Positions 8,801 through 18,148 are shown, counted from the stretch's first letter. The stretch is 64,000 nt of DNA from Burkholderia gladioli (GCF_000959725.1 NZ_CP009323.1:3100001-3164000); one strand, 5' to 3'. Program-made: numbers and translations. The notes: generated from the letters alone by a model not told the origin.

Positions 8801-10120
8801 GTGAACCTACCGAATCCGGGCGCCGCGGGCCGGCCCTCGACGCGCTACCGCTGGACCATCTGCGCGATGATGCTGTTCGCCACCACCATCAACTACATGG
8901 ACCGGCAGACGCTGGGCCTGCTCGCGCCGCTGATGCAGGCCGACATCGGCTGGAGCCAGGTGCAGTACGCGCAGACCGTGATGATCTTCACGGCCGCCTA
9001 CGCGCTGGGGCTGATGCTGTTCGGGCGGCTCGCCGATCGCGTCTCGACGCGGCTGGTCTATGGCGGCGCGATGGCGATGTGGAGCGCGGCCGCCATGCTG
9101 CACGCGCTGGCCGCCAGCGTGCCGGGTTTCGCCGCGGTGCGCGGGCTGCTCGGCTTCGCCGAGGCCTCGAACTTCCCGGTCGCGCTGCGCACCACCGCGA
9201 TCTGGTTTCCGAAGGCGGAGCGGGCGCTGGCCACCGGCATCTGGAACATGGGCGCCACCGTGGGCGGGGTGGTCGCGCCAGCCGTGATCCCGATCATGGC
9301 CGTGCTGTGGGGCTGGCGCGCCAGCTTCGCGGTGAGCGGGGCGGTCGGCTTCGTCTGGCTGGCCGCCTGGTGGCGCATCTATCGCGCGCCGGCCGAGCAT
9401 CCGCGCGTGGCGCCCGACGAGCTCGCCCACATCGACGCCGATGCCGGCGGCGAGCCCGAGCCGCGCCGGGTCGGCTGGCTCGCGGTGCTGCGCCATCGCG
9501 AGGCCTGGGCCTTCATGGTCGGGAAGCTGCTGACCGATCCGATCTGGTGGTTCTACCTGTTCTGGCTGCCGAAGTGGCTCAACGAGGCCAACGGCATCGA
9601 CATGCAGCACATGGGGCCGCCGCTGATCCTGATCTACGCGATGGCCTGCGGTGGTAGCGTGCTGGGCGGCTGGGCCTCGTCGCGGCTGGTCGCGCGCACC
9701 GGCCGCGTGAACTTCGCGCGCAAGCTGACGATGGGCGTTTGCGCGCTGTGCGTCACGCCGATCGGCCTGCTCTCGCAGTTCCATGCGCTGTGGTTCTCGG
9801 TGCTGGCGGTCGGCCTGGCGGCGGCCGCGCACCAGGGCTGGTCGGCCAATCTCGTCACCACCGTCTCCGACGTGTTTCCGCGGCGCGCGGTCGGCACCGT
9901 GATCGGCATCGGCGGCACGATGGGCATGCTCGGCTCCTTCCTGTTCTCGGGCGTGATCGGCGAGACCCTGCAGCGCACCGGGCAGTACTGGGCGCTGTTC
10001 GCGATCGGCGCGCTGGCCTACCTGGTGGCGCTCGCGATCATGCACGTGCTGATGCCGCGCATGAGGCCGGTGCGGCTGGCCGAGACGGAGCCCGCCGAAG
10101 GCGTGCGGCTGCCTGGCTGA
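8801..10120 (+). CDS. MFS transporter, ACS family (hexuronate/glucarate type)
   Basis: A 439-residue, 12-helix MFS carrier with the ACS-family loop NYMDRQTLGL after the first helix, close in style to ExuT/GudP transporters. I chose GTG at 8801 because the preceding GGAGACAGAC matches the ribosome-binding context of the other GTG-started MFS gene (AGGAGACAGCC-GTG). The upstream ATG at 8789 would consume that site. It is the third gene of the sugar-acid group, so it probably imports the same or a related acid. Two ACS carriers in one locus suggests different stereoisomers or affinities. Confidence 0.87.
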   Translation: MNLPNPGAAGRPSTRYRWTICAMMLFATTINYMDRQTLGLLAPLMQADIGWSQVQYAQTVMIFTAAYALGLMLFGRLADRVSTRLVYGGAMAMWSAAAMLHALAASVPGFAAVRGLLGFAEASNFPVALRTTAIWFPKAERALATGIWNMGATVGGVVAPAVIPIMAVLWGWRASFAVSGAVGFVWLAAWWRIYRAPAEHPRVAPDELAHIDADAGGEPEPRRVGWLAVLRHREAWAFMVGKLLTDPIWWFYLFWLPKWLNEANGIDMQHMGPPLILIYAMACGGSVLGGWASSRLVARTGRVNFARKLTMGVCALCVTPIGLLSQFHALWFSVLAVGLAAAAHQGWSANLVTTVSDVFPRRAVGTVIGIGGTMGMLGSFLFSGVIGETLQRTGQYWALFAIGALAYLVALAIMHVLMPRMRPVRLAETEPAEGVRLPG

Positions 10121-10138
10121 GGGCGCGTCGCCGCGCCC
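10121..10138 (+). terminator. Terminator-like hairpin after the sugar-acid genes
   Basis: A perfect 7-bp stem (GGGCGCG/CGCGCCC) with a 4-base loop begins directly after the MFS stop codon; a short TTTT follows about 11 bases downstream. It probably ends the MFS-gudD-MFS transcript. Confidence 0.55.
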
Positions 10139-10295
10139 CGAAGGAATGCTTTTCAGACTCGGCCGATAGCCCCGCCAGTTCCTCTGATCGAGAATCGTCG
10201 CCGCCCGGGTTGCCGGCAGGATGCGCTCGCGCGACGCGCCGCATGGTTTGCCTGCCCCGGTCGATTCCTTTCGTCCAGTGGAGCCAAGCATCGTG

Positions 10296-10965
10296 ATGTC
10301 GGTTGAGCGACTGATTCCAGACATTCTGTTCGGGTTTACCGGCCTGATCAGCATCATCAACCCGATCGGCATGGCCTTCGTGTTCCTCGAGCGCACCGAG
10401 TCGCTGAACGAGGACGAACGCGCCCAGCTCGCCAAGCGACTCGCGATCAACGTGTTCTTCACGCTGCTGGTGATCTTCTTCCTCGGTGCGCCGGTGCTGA
10501 ACTTCTTCGGCATCTCGATGGAGGCGCTGCGCCTGGGCGGCGGTTTCGCGGTGGCGATGGCCGGCATGGTCGATGCTCAACGCGCCCGACGTGCCGGCGG
10601 CCGAGGGCACGGTGCGCGGCGGCGACCTGCAGAAGCTGATGGCGCGTGCCTTCTTCCCGCTGACCGTGCCGCTGACGATCGGCCCCGGCTCGATCGCGGC
10701 CGGCATCGCGCTGCACGCGAACCGGCAGAAGGGCGCCGTCGATTTCCTGATGTCCGGGCTGATCTCGCTGGCGGTGGCCTTCCTGGTGGCCTTCGCGATC
10801 TGGCAGATCTACAGCCGCGCCACCACGCTGGCGCGTTATCTCGGCGCTGAGGGCACCAAGGTGGCGATGCGCGTGTCGGCCTTCCTGCTGTTGTGCGTGG
10901 GCGTGCAGATCATGCTGACCGGCGTGTCGGAGTTCGTGCGCGCCACCCGGGCGGTGACGGGCTGA
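10296..10965 (+). pseudogene. MarC-family inner-membrane protein with a single-base frameshift
   Basis: The two halves of one MarC/UPF0056 family protein lie in different frames. The first (from 10296, MSVERLIPDILFGF) has three membrane helices ending GGFAVAMAG. The second resumes at 10567 as WSMLNAPDVPAAEG and carries the remaining helices to 10965. Removing one A at 10566 (GGC-A-TGG-TCG-ATG) joins them exactly into a 222-residue protein, the usual size. As written, translation continues into unrelated residues to 10850. Either the gene is a recent pseudogene or this is a sequencing error; the otherwise intact second half favours a recent event. MarC proteins are six-helix membrane proteins of uncertain function. 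Confidence 0.82.
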
Positions 10966-10976
10966 ACACGGCAGGC

Positions 10977-10998
10977 GGGGCGCGCGAGGGCGCGCCCC
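10977..10998. terminator. Bidirectional terminator-like hairpin
   Basis: A perfect 9-bp stem, GGGGCGCGC (10977-10985) and GCGCGCCCC (10990-10998), with a 4-base loop and following TT, lies between the convergent marC-like and TlpA-like genes, only 15 bp from the stop codon of the latter. Confidence 0.6.
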
Positions 10999-11013
10999 TT
11001 CGCGCGCGAGCGC

Positions 11014-11823
11014 TCAGTGGTCGAACTGCCGCTGCAGGATGTCCTCGAGCCGGGCCGCGGTGATCTCGCCCACATGCGATTCGACCAGGTGCCCGCGAGC
11101 GTCGAAGAACAGCGTGGTGGGCAGGCCGCGCGAGCCGTAGACGCGCATCGCGTCGCGTCGCGGATCGAGCATCACCTCGTCGAAGCGCAGGCCCATCTGC
11201 GAGAGGAAGCCGCGCACCGTCGAGGCGTCCTCGCCCTGGTTGAGCATCAGCACCGTGAGCTCGGGATGGGCCGCCTGCGCCTGCGCGAGCACCGGCATTT
11301 CGCGGCGGCAGGGCGGGCACCAGCTCGCCCACAGATTCAGGATCACCGGCTTGTCGGCAAAACGGCCCGGCGCCACCGGCTTCGCGTCGAGCGTGCTGAT
11401 CGCCAGCGTGTCCAGCGGCGGCGCGTTGTCCCGGATGCTGCCCAGCACCCCCTGCGCGATGCCCCACGCCGCCAGGCCGACCAGCAGGCCGCCCAGCACC
11501 GGGCGGCGCGCCGCCGGCCGGCGCCGCAGGCGCCAGGCAAGCAGGACCAGCGCCGCGGCCAGCCCGGCCCAGGCCGAGAAGCCGCCGTCGCCGATCGCGA
11601 CGATCGAGGCCGGTGCCGCCGCGTACTGGGGCCACCAGCGCAGCACATAGGCCAGACGCGCGACCAGCAGGCCGACCAGCAGGGCGTCGACCAGCAGGCT
11701 CGCCGCGCGCCGGTCGGCCTCGCCCGGCAGCGTCCGTGCCAGGCCCAGGGCGATCAGCCATGCCAGCAGCGCGGCTGCCGCCAGCGCCACCACCTGTACC
11801 GAGAAGGGACCAATACTCGTCAT
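11014..11823 (-). CDS. TlpA-family thiol:disulfide protein with N-terminal Lgt-like membrane domain
   Basis: A 269-residue protein. The first about 130 residues form roughly four membrane helices resembling prolipoprotein diacylglyceryl transferase helices (LLVGLLVARLAYVLRWWPQY). The C-terminal half is a TlpA/ResA thioredoxin fold facing the periplasm with the active site W168-CPPC-172 and the cis-proline GLPTTLFF. It probably reduces disulfides in periplasmic proteins or apocytochromes. The membrane part lacks the full length of Lgt, so transferase activity is unlikely. It lies alone between a frameshifted marC-like gene and a permease gene on the same strand, with no cytochrome maturation genes nearby. 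Confidence 0.82.
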   Translation of the reverse strand: MTSIGPFSVQVVALAAAALLAWLIALGLARTLPGEADRRAASLLVDALLVGLLVARLAYVLRWWPQYAAAPASIVAIGDGGFSAWAGLAAALVLLAWRLRRRPAARRPVLGGLLVGLAAWGIAQGVLGSIRDNAPPLDTLAISTLDAKPVAPGRFADKPVILNLWASWCPPCRREMPVLAQAQAAHPELTVLMLNQGEDASTVRGFLSQMGLRFDEVMLDPRRDAMRVYGSRGLPTTLFFDARGHLVESHVGEITAARLEDILQRQFDH

Positions 11824-11934
11824 CGAATCAAGCTGCCGCGAAGGGGTTGAAGGAGGCGCGAAGCCGAGGCGCCTGCGCGATTATCGGCTCGGATCATGGC
11901 CGGGCTCAATCCCGTCGCGGGCGGCTGGCCGCGC

Positions 11935-13590
11935 TCAGGCCTGCCGCGCGAGCCACCAGGCGGCGGCGACCGTGAACACCGCGCCGAGCAGCGCCGCGTA
12001 GGGCGCGAGATCGAGCCAGCGGCTGCGCGCGGGCAGCACCAGTTCGATGTCGCGCTGCATCTGGGCCGGGAAGCAGCCGCGATCCTGCCAGTAGTGGCGA
12101 TAGACGAACACCGGCACGATCAGCAGCATCGCGACCAGGCCGTTGCGCAGCGTGCCGGCTTCATGCAGGTCAGCGCCCGCGCCGGCATACACCAGGTTCA
12201 GGTAGCCGCACACGGCGCCGGCGGCCAGCAGCCAGCTCGGGCAGCGGAACGGCCGCTCGCGCTCGCCGCGGTCCATGCGATGGATCCAGCCCGACTGCAG
12301 GTTCAGGAACACGAAGATCATGTAGCAGACGTTCGAGATCGCCAGCACCGTCATGTAGTTCGACATCATCAGCAGCACCAGGTTGAAGCCGAGGTCGGTC
12401 CACATCGCGCGGGTCGGCGCGCCGTGCCGGTTGACGTGCGAGAGGTAGCGCGGCAGCCAGCCGTCCACGGAAGCCTGGTACAGCGTGCGCGAGGACCCCA
12501 TCATCGAGGTCATCACGATCAGCAGGATCGACAGCATCAGCATCACCACGATGGCATTGGCCACCCAGGCGCCGCCGCCCACCAGCCGCGCCATCGCGGC
12601 GCCCACGCCGGTGCCGTCGCCGATCGCGGGATCGAGCATGGCCTGGGTGCCGAGCGCGCCCTGGAAAGCCATCGGCACCAGGGTCATCACGATCAGGCAC
12701 AGCGCGCCGGACCAGAAGATCGCCTTGGCCGTGTCGCGGCGCGGATCGCGGAATTCGCGCGTGTAGCAGACCGCCGTCTCGAAGCCGTAGGAGGCCCAGC
12801 CGGCCATGAACATCGCGCCGAGCGCCATCACCACGCCCTGGCCGTTCCAACTGCCGAACGTGGCGGCGGTCGGATTGCCGTGGGCGTCGTGCCCGAGCGG
12901 CAGCAGCGGGAACAGGTTCGAGGCCGGCACGTCGCCCGTCACGAAGGGCACGATGCCGACGATCAGCAGCGGTGTGAGCGAGGCGATGCCGAGGATGCGC
13001 TGCGTGCGCGCGGCGCTCGAGGCGCCGCTGTGCTGGAGGCGGAAGGTCAGCAGCAGCAGGATCGTGGCGATCAGGAAGGTGGCATTAATGCGCAGCGTGA
13101 GGCCGGGGCTGATGAAGCCGAGGTCGGCGAGCTGCAACTGCCAGGTGCGGATCACCGAGTCGGCGGGGAACAGGGCGGTGAGCGCGTAGCTGGCGGCCAG
13201 GCCGCAGCCGAGCGCGAGCATCGGCGACCAGGCCAGCCAGTTGCACCAGACCGAGACCGGCGCGATCAGCTTGCTGTAGCGTACCCAGCCCATCGCGCCA
13301 TAGACCGAGGCGCCGCCCGACTTGTGCGGGAACAGGCCGGAGATCTCGGCATAGGTGGCGCTCTGGATCAGGCCCATGGTGATCGCGGCGATCCAGATCG
13401 CCCAGGCGGGGTGGCTGATGGTGGCCGACACCCCGCCGATCGTAAACAGCACGCCGGCCGGCACGCCGCTGGTGACCCAGAAGGCGTCGCGCCAGCCCAG
13501 GCCACGTTGCAGGCCCTGGCCGCCCGGTTCCGGCCCGGCATCGAGAGTGGCTCGGGCGGCGGCGCGCGCCGGGAATTGTGCTTCGCTCAT
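11935..13590 (-). CDS. APC-family amino-acid permease
   Basis: A 551-residue polytopic protein with about 12-14 membrane helices. The first helix VTSGVPAGVLFTIGGVSATI carries the unwound GVPAGVLF segment of amino acid/polyamine/organocation carriers, followed by YAEISGLFPHKSGGASVYGA, a family hallmark. It probably imports an amino acid or amine across the inner membrane. The start at 13590 has a short hydrophilic N-terminus; the open frame to 13632 adds an Arg/Asn-rich stretch and is less likely. The upstream gap contains an 11-bp inverted repeat (13798-13837). Substrate not predictable. Confidence 0.88.
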   Translation of the reverse strand: MSEAQFPARAAARATLDAGPEPGGQGLQRGLGWRDAFWVTSGVPAGVLFTIGGVSATISHPAWAIWIAAITMGLIQSATYAEISGLFPHKSGGASVYGAMGWVRYSKLIAPVSVWCNWLAWSPMLALGCGLAASYALTALFPADSVIRTWQLQLADLGFISPGLTLRINATFLIATILLLLTFRLQHSGASSAARTQRILGIASLTPLLIVGIVPFVTGDVPASNLFPLLPLGHDAHGNPTAATFGSWNGQGVVMALGAMFMAGWASYGFETAVCYTREFRDPRRDTAKAIFWSGALCLIVMTLVPMAFQGALGTQAMLDPAIGDGTGVGAAMARLVGGGAWVANAIVVMLMLSILLIVMTSMMGSSRTLYQASVDGWLPRYLSHVNRHGAPTRAMWTDLGFNLVLLMMSNYMTVLAISNVCYMIFVFLNLQSGWIHRMDRGERERPFRCPSWLLAAGAVCGYLNLVYAGAGADLHEAGTLRNGLVAMLLIVPVFVYRHYWQDRGCFPAQMQRDIELVLPARSRWLDLAPYAALLGAVFTVAAAWWLARQA

Positions 13591-13956
13591 CGAGATTGTC
13601 CTGTTGCGGTTCCGGTTCCGCACGGGCCTCACGGACAGGCCGCGCGCAGCGAGTGGCGATGGTCGCAGCGGGCGGGGGGACGGGACAATCGGACTGGTCG
13701 GAAAGCGCGAGGCGAGGGTGGCTCGGCAATGCGGCCCGCGCGAGCGGGCGGCGCGACGGGATAAATAAACCGGTGAATGATCCGGTGCGTGATGCGGCCG
13801 ACGATGCGGCCCGCATAATCGCGCAGCGCATCGTCGGCGCGATTAACCGGAAGCCATGCCGCGCTTACGGGTTCGGCGCGACGTATTTTCACGACATCGA
13901 GACACCGCGCCCTGGAGTTTCAACTCTAGATAATCGCGCCGATTGAGCGGCGATTT
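13591..13956. other. Intergenic region with an 11-bp inverted repeat
   Basis: This 366-bp gap separates the APC permease gene from the GNAT gene upstream on the same strand. No supported coding sequence is present. A perfect inverted repeat CCGACGATGCG (13798-13808) / CGCATCGTCGG (13827-13837) lies about 210 bp upstream of the permease start and could be an operator or a terminator for the GNAT gene. Confidence 0.6.
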
Positions 13957-14412
13957 TCAAATATCCATCCACATCCGATAAAACTGCACATCGGGCTTGG
14001 TCGGCAGTGACAGCACCCGGGGATCGCTGGTAAACCCCAGTCCTTCATAAAACCCCTTCGCGGTTTCTCGCGCGGTGCACCACAGGGTGCGGCCGCCGCG
14101 CCCGCGCGCATGCTCGGCGCACAGCCGCACCAGCACGCGGCCGAAGCCGAACCCGCGCAGCGCCTCGTCGATCGCCATGCCCCTCAGGCGCCAGCCGTCG
14201 CGCGGCAGGTCGGGGCAATCCTCGCGACATACCGAGGCCACGCCCACCAACTGCTCGCCGCGCCGGATTCCTAAATGCAGCGTATCCGCTCCGAGATCGC
14301 CGGACAGCCGGGAGGCGATTTCATCGCCGTCGAGCAGCAGTCGCGCGCGCAGCGGATACACCTGATCCGCGCTAACCGTAAGAATTTCAAATATCGGAGC
14401 GTGAGTATTCAT
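13957..14412 (-). CDS. GNAT-family N-acetyltransferase
   Basis: A 151-residue GNAT protein. The acetyl-CoA loop region is WRLRGMAIDEALRGFGFGRV (motif A, about residues 72-92), followed by the C-terminal ARETAKGFYEGLGF segment characteristic of the fold. It would transfer an acetyl group from acetyl-CoA to an amine or small molecule in the cytoplasm. It is transcribed divergently from the GntR-symporter pair, with 139 bp between starts. Substrate unknown. Confidence 0.8.
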   Translation of the reverse strand: MNTHAPIFEILTVSADQVYPLRARLLLDGDEIASRLSGDLGADTLHLGIRRGEQLVGVASVCREDCPDLPRDGWRLRGMAIDEALRGFGFGRVLVRLCAEHARGRGGRTLWCTARETAKGFYEGLGFTSDPRVLSLPTKPDVQFYRMWMDI

Positions 14413-14551
14413 TGAGAATCGGGGAGCAAAAAGATGTCTTCGTAGTCGTTATTCGATTCGTCACATCTGACGGTTGATCGACGCTGGCGGTAGAGGTATC
14501 CTCAGCGCGGGCCGATTGCGAGTTTAGCAATGACAACACTGCGATCACAGA

Positions 14552-15214
14552 ATGGAAGAAAAAACAAATTCCGATGCTGACCACGCCTACGACGAAATTC
14601 GAACACGAATTCTCGACGGCAGGCTGGAACCAGGGCAAAAAATTTCACATCGCGGGTTGGCAAGCAAGCTCGGAATCGGGCAGATGCCGGTCAGGAGCGC
14701 GTTGCAGCGGCTCGCCGCGGAGAACCTCGTCACCGTGTTCGACAAGCGGGGCACCTTCGTCAACGATCCGACGCGCGACGATCTCCAGCAGATCTACGAG
14801 GTTCGCCTCGCGCTGGAGAGCACGGCGGCCTACCTGGCGGCAGCCCGCGGGCCGACGCTGGCGATGTCGGCATCGGTGGAGCGCATGGAGCGGCTGATCG
14901 AGAGCGGCGACACCGACATCATGGCCGAGCAGCGCATCGGTTGGGTGTTTCACCAGGAGCTGTTCCTGGCCGCGCGTAACGAGCGGCTGCATAACTTCTA
15001 TAAATTACTGAGAGCACAGACGCTTGCATTGAACGAGTTGCCACGCCAGGACATCGAGACCGTGCGGCGCGGCACCGTGGAGCACCTGGCGATCTATGCC
15101 GCGATCCGCGACGGGCAGCCCGAGGCGGCCCGCACGCATATGTGGCATCACATCGTCGACGGTACCCCTGCAAGAATCAAATTAATCCGGGCCAAAAATG
15201 AGTCAAAAGAATAG
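14552..15214 (+). CDS. GntR-family (FadR/FCD) transcriptional regulator
   Basis: A 220-residue GntR regulator with an N-terminal winged helix (AYDEIRTRILDG, then SHRGLASKLGIGQMPVRSAL) and a helical FCD ligand-binding domain. Its last 17 bases overlap the start of the dicarboxylate/amino-acid symporter, so the two are translationally coupled and the regulator probably responds to the transported acid. Upstream is a divergent GNAT gene; autoregulation from the shared 139-bp gap is likely but no clear operator was picked out. Confidence 0.87.
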   Translation: MEEKTNSDADHAYDEIRTRILDGRLEPGQKISHRGLASKLGIGQMPVRSALQRLAAENLVTVFDKRGTFVNDPTRDDLQQIYEVRLALESTAAYLAAARGPTLAMSASVERMERLIESGDTDIMAEQRIGWVFHQELFLAARNERLHNFYKLLRAQTLALNELPRQDIETVRRGTVEHLAIYAAIRDGQPEAARTHMWHHIVDGTPARIKLIRAKNESKE

Positions 15215-16445
15215 CAGGACCTCGCTTCCCCTGTTGATGATCGTGGCGCTGATCCTCGGCGCGATCGCGGGTGTCACGGCGCCGCGCTTCGCGGCCGACG
15301 TCGGCTTCCTGTCGACCATGTTCGGCCACGCCATCAAGATGGTGGTGATGCCGCTGATCCTGTTGTCCGTGACGGTCGGGAGCTACCGCGCGGTCGAGCA
15401 GCGACGCAATCTCGGGCGCACCGCGCTCGTCACCATCCTGTTCTTCATCGTCATGACCCTGGTGTCGAGCTCGCTCGGGCTCGGCCTCAACTGGATCTTC
15501 CGCCCGGGCCTGGGCGCGCCGCTGACCGAATCGGGCGCGCTGCCCGAGCACCTCGCCTCGAGCATCGACTGGGTCAAGTTCATCACCGACCTGATCCCGC
15601 AGAACCTGGTGGCCGCGCTGTCCTCGGGCAACGCGATTCCGGTGCTGGTGTTCGGCGTGCTGCTGGGCACCGCGCTGGGCGCCACCGGCGAGGCCGGGCG
15701 TCCCGCCATCAACCTGTTCGCCTCGCTGCTCGCCGGCCTGTTCAAGATGGTCGAGTGGATCGTCGCGCTCTCGCCGCTGGCGATCTTCGCGGCCGTCGCG
15801 GGCCTGATGAGCAGCCGCGGCGTGTCGGGCCTGATGCCGCTGGTCAAGCTGCTCGGCATCTCCTACCTCGGCATGCTGATCCTCGGCCTGCTGCTCAGCG
15901 CGATCGTGATCGCCGCCGGCCAGCGGCCGCTAGCCGTGATCCGCAAGGTCAGCGAGCCGCTGATCCTCGCCTTCACCACGCGCTCCTCGGAAATCACCTA
16001 CCCGGTGCACCTGAAGAAGCTGACCGAGATGGGCGTGCCGCAGTCGGTGGCCTCCACCATCCTGCCGCTGTCCTACATCTTCAATCGCGACGGCGCCGTG
16101 CTCTATACGGCGCTCGCGGTCGGCTACCTGGCCGATGCCTATCACGTGGCCTGGAGCTGGCCGCTCGCGCTGACCATCCTGGTGCTGACCATCATCACCA
16201 TCGACGGCGCGGCGAACGTGCCCTCGGGGGCGATCGTGGCGATCACCATCGTGCTGGCCGCGATCGGCCTGCCGGCCGAGGCGGTGCTGCTGATCCTCGG
16301 CGTCGATGCCTTCTTCGACATGGGCCGCACCGCGCTGAACGTCTATGCCAGCACGGTGGCGATGACGGTGTCGCTGCGCTTGACCCGCAGCGAGGACCGG
16401 GCCGCCGCCGACGAGCTGGACGGCGGGGCGAGCCTGCGTACCTGA
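15198..16445 (+). CDS. Dicarboxylate/amino acid:cation symporter (DAACS family)
   Basis: A 415-residue secondary transporter of the GltP/DctA family with about eight helices and two re-entrant loops. Visible are a serine-rich motif (TTRSSEITYPVHLKK) and DGAANVPSGAI in the substrate-binding helix region, with the later helix FFDMGRTALNVYAS. It takes up glutamate, aspartate or C4-dicarboxylates with protons or sodium. It overlaps the preceding GntR gene by 17 bases and would be controlled by it. No associated catabolic enzyme is nearby. Confidence 0.9.
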   Translation: MSQKNSRTSLPLLMIVALILGAIAGVTAPRFAADVGFLSTMFGHAIKMVVMPLILLSVTVGSYRAVEQRRNLGRTALVTILFFIVMTLVSSSLGLGLNWIFRPGLGAPLTESGALPEHLASSIDWVKFITDLIPQNLVAALSSGNAIPVLVFGVLLGTALGATGEAGRPAINLFASLLAGLFKMVEWIVALSPLAIFAAVAGLMSSRGVSGLMPLVKLLGISYLGMLILGLLLSAIVIAAGQRPLAVIRKVSEPLILAFTTRSSEITYPVHLKKLTEMGVPQSVASTILPLSYIFNRDGAVLYTALAVGYLADAYHVAWSWPLALTILVLTIITIDGAANVPSGAIVAITIVLAAIGLPAEAVLLILGVDAFFDMGRTALNVYASTVAMTVSLRLTRSEDRAAADELDGGASLRT

Positions 16446-16472
16446 GCCGGCACGATGGCATGACACGAGAGG

Positions 16473-16498
16473 CGCCGCGGGCCACCAGCCCGGCGGCG
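16473..16498 (+). terminator. Imperfect hairpin after the symporter gene
   Basis: CGCCGCGGGC (16473-16482) can pair with GCCCGGCGGCG (16488-16498) with one bulged base, 28 bp after the symporter stop. No T-run follows, so terminator function is uncertain. Confidence 0.35.
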
Positions 16499-16717
16499 CG
16501 AGCAGGGCAGCATCAGGCAGTCGAAGTTGCGGCACGGCGTCCTTTCCGATCGGAGAGGATGCCCCTGGTCCATTGAAGCGATCGAGCAAGCTGCGATCAC
16601 AGATTTTGCAAGCGACAAGGGCAGGCTGGAGCGGAAACCGTCTATCCATGACGTGGCGGGTTCGATCGAGGGCGCCATCGGCGCACGAACCCCGGCACAC
16701 ACCTAGAGAGCCTTCGT

Positions 16718-17599
16718 ATGAGCGTTTTCTCAAGACCCGGCAAGACCGACGGCAGGCCCGGCCTGCCGACTCCCTCCGATGGCGTGCTGTGCGCGCAGGC
16801 GCATGCCGGCGCGTTCGGCGTGCGTGCCGGCGCGCTGTCGATCGCGGCGCCAGCCCAGTCGCACGAAGCATCCGAATACGACTGCTTCGCGCTGTTCGAC
16901 GAGCTCGAATGCGCGCCGCATCGCGAGGCCCTGCGCGAGATCGTCTCGCGCCTGGTCCGGCTGCTCGGCGCCGAACGTTTCGCCTTCCTGCTGGTTCCGG
17001 CGGAAGGCGAGCCGCCGCGGCTGGGCGACGAGGAGGTGCTGACCGATGCCGCTCCGGCCTGGCTGGACAGCTATCGCGCGCGCGGCTGGTTCGAGACGGA
17101 TCCCGGCATCGCCTATGCGCGGCGCAATTCGGCGCCCACCGGCGCGGCCGCCATCGCGCCGCGCGCGGACGGCCCCTGCGCGCTGGGCGAGCACGATGCG
17201 GCGCACGGCTTTCGCGCCAAGCTGATCGCGCCGGCCCACCTGCCGACGCCGGGCTTGGGCGGGGTGCTCTACGTCGGCCTCGACGCGAGAGCGGGTGAGG
17301 GCGAGGCCGCCTTGCACGGCAAGCGCATCCTCTATCGGCTGATCGCCAGCGAACTGCTCGACTGGCATGCACGGCAACAGCGTTCCGACGCGGCCCGCTC
17401 GCTCGCGCTGACCGAGCGCGAGACCGGCATCCTCAGGCTGCTGCGCAGCGGCTGCACCGCCCACGATATCGCCGGGCAATTGTGCGTGGCGGTGCCCACC
17501 GTATATGGCTATTACAAGCGGCTTAACGAAAAATTTTCCGTTAATCACATTTCGCTGACAGTAAAACGCGCCGCAACACTCGGCTTATTGGATATGTAA
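16718..17599 (+). CDS. LuxR-family regulator with autoinducer-binding-type domain (LuxR solo)
   Basis: A 293-residue protein with a long N-terminal stretch (about 55 residues), an autoinducer-binding-type domain and a C-terminal LuxR helix-turn-helix (LTERETGILRLLRSGCTAHDIA, then CVAVPTVYGYYKRLNEKF). The sensor part keeps the DPG core (WFETDPGIAYARRNSAP) where acyl-homoserine-lactone receptors have their conserved Asp-Pro. No luxI-type synthase is in the window, so it is a solo receptor or responds to a signal made elsewhere. It precedes the bufferin operon and the NRPS cluster by 5 and 8 kb; control of the cluster is possible but unproven. The C-terminal region is richer in A+T than its neighbours. 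Confidence 0.82.
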   Translation: MSVFSRPGKTDGRPGLPTPSDGVLCAQAHAGAFGVRAGALSIAAPAQSHEASEYDCFALFDELECAPHREALREIVSRLVRLLGAERFAFLLVPAEGEPPRLGDEEVLTDAAPAWLDSYRARGWFETDPGIAYARRNSAPTGAAAIAPRADGPCALGEHDAAHGFRAKLIAPAHLPTPGLGGVLYVGLDARAGEGEAALHGKRILYRLIASELLDWHARQQRSDAARSLALTERETGILRLLRSGCTAHDIAGQLCVAVPTVYGYYKRLNEKFSVNHISLTVKRAATLGLLDM

Positions 17600-18028
17600 T
17601 TGGATTGAATGCGGCTCGATGGCGATCATCGTCGAGAACGAAATGCCCCGATATCACTTGAGCCGAACGATTAATCTAGTGTCGGGAAATGGCGGATGCT
17701 AGGATATGTCCGCATTCCCGCCACAGTGCCGGAAACGGCGCATGGGCCGCACCGCGGCGCCAGTCCTGGCGCGTGCCGGCCTGAATTCGATGCTGCAATT
17801 GTTGCACTGCTGGTTCATCTTTCATGCGGTGATCGGACAATGATAAATCGAACTGTTGTCGATAACAGAATGCCGTCTATCGCGAATGAAAGGCGCGGAT
17901 TGCATAATCCCCGTATTCATTCCGCGATGTTGAAAAACCGGAATTCCTTCAACTCGCGGCAGATGCCGCGATCTGGCTCAGTCGCCGCGCATTTCGATTC
18001 GCGGCGTCGTTTCGATATCGAGAGGGCA
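17600..18028. other. Intergenic region without a supported gene
   Basis: These 429 bp are less G+C-rich than the surroundings and follow the LuxR-type gene. An open frame from 17696 runs through it into the small membrane gene, but its upstream part has no family-like features. No convincing promoter, lux box or RNA was identified. Confidence 0.5.
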
Positions 18029-18148
18029 ATGGAAACTCCATTGGGCGAACCGCGCCGCAGCCGGGCCGTGACGTTCGAGAAATACCTGCTCGGGGCGAGT
18101 GCCCTGCTGGTGGCCTGCGCGGTGGCGCTGGCGATCTTCGTCAGCTGA
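18029..18148 (+). CDS. Small single-helix membrane protein
   Basis: A possible 39-residue protein starting METPLGEPRRSRAV and ending in one hydrophobic helix (LLGASALLVACAVALAIFVS). The basic N-terminal half and terminal helix suggest an inner-membrane micro-protein anchored by its C-terminus. A GAGAGGG Shine-Dalgarno-like sequence precedes the ATG. The frame is open back to 17696 (150 residues), so a longer form is possible. No family recognised. Confidence 0.4.
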   Translation: METPLGEPRRSRAVTFEKYLLGASALLVACAVALAIFVS

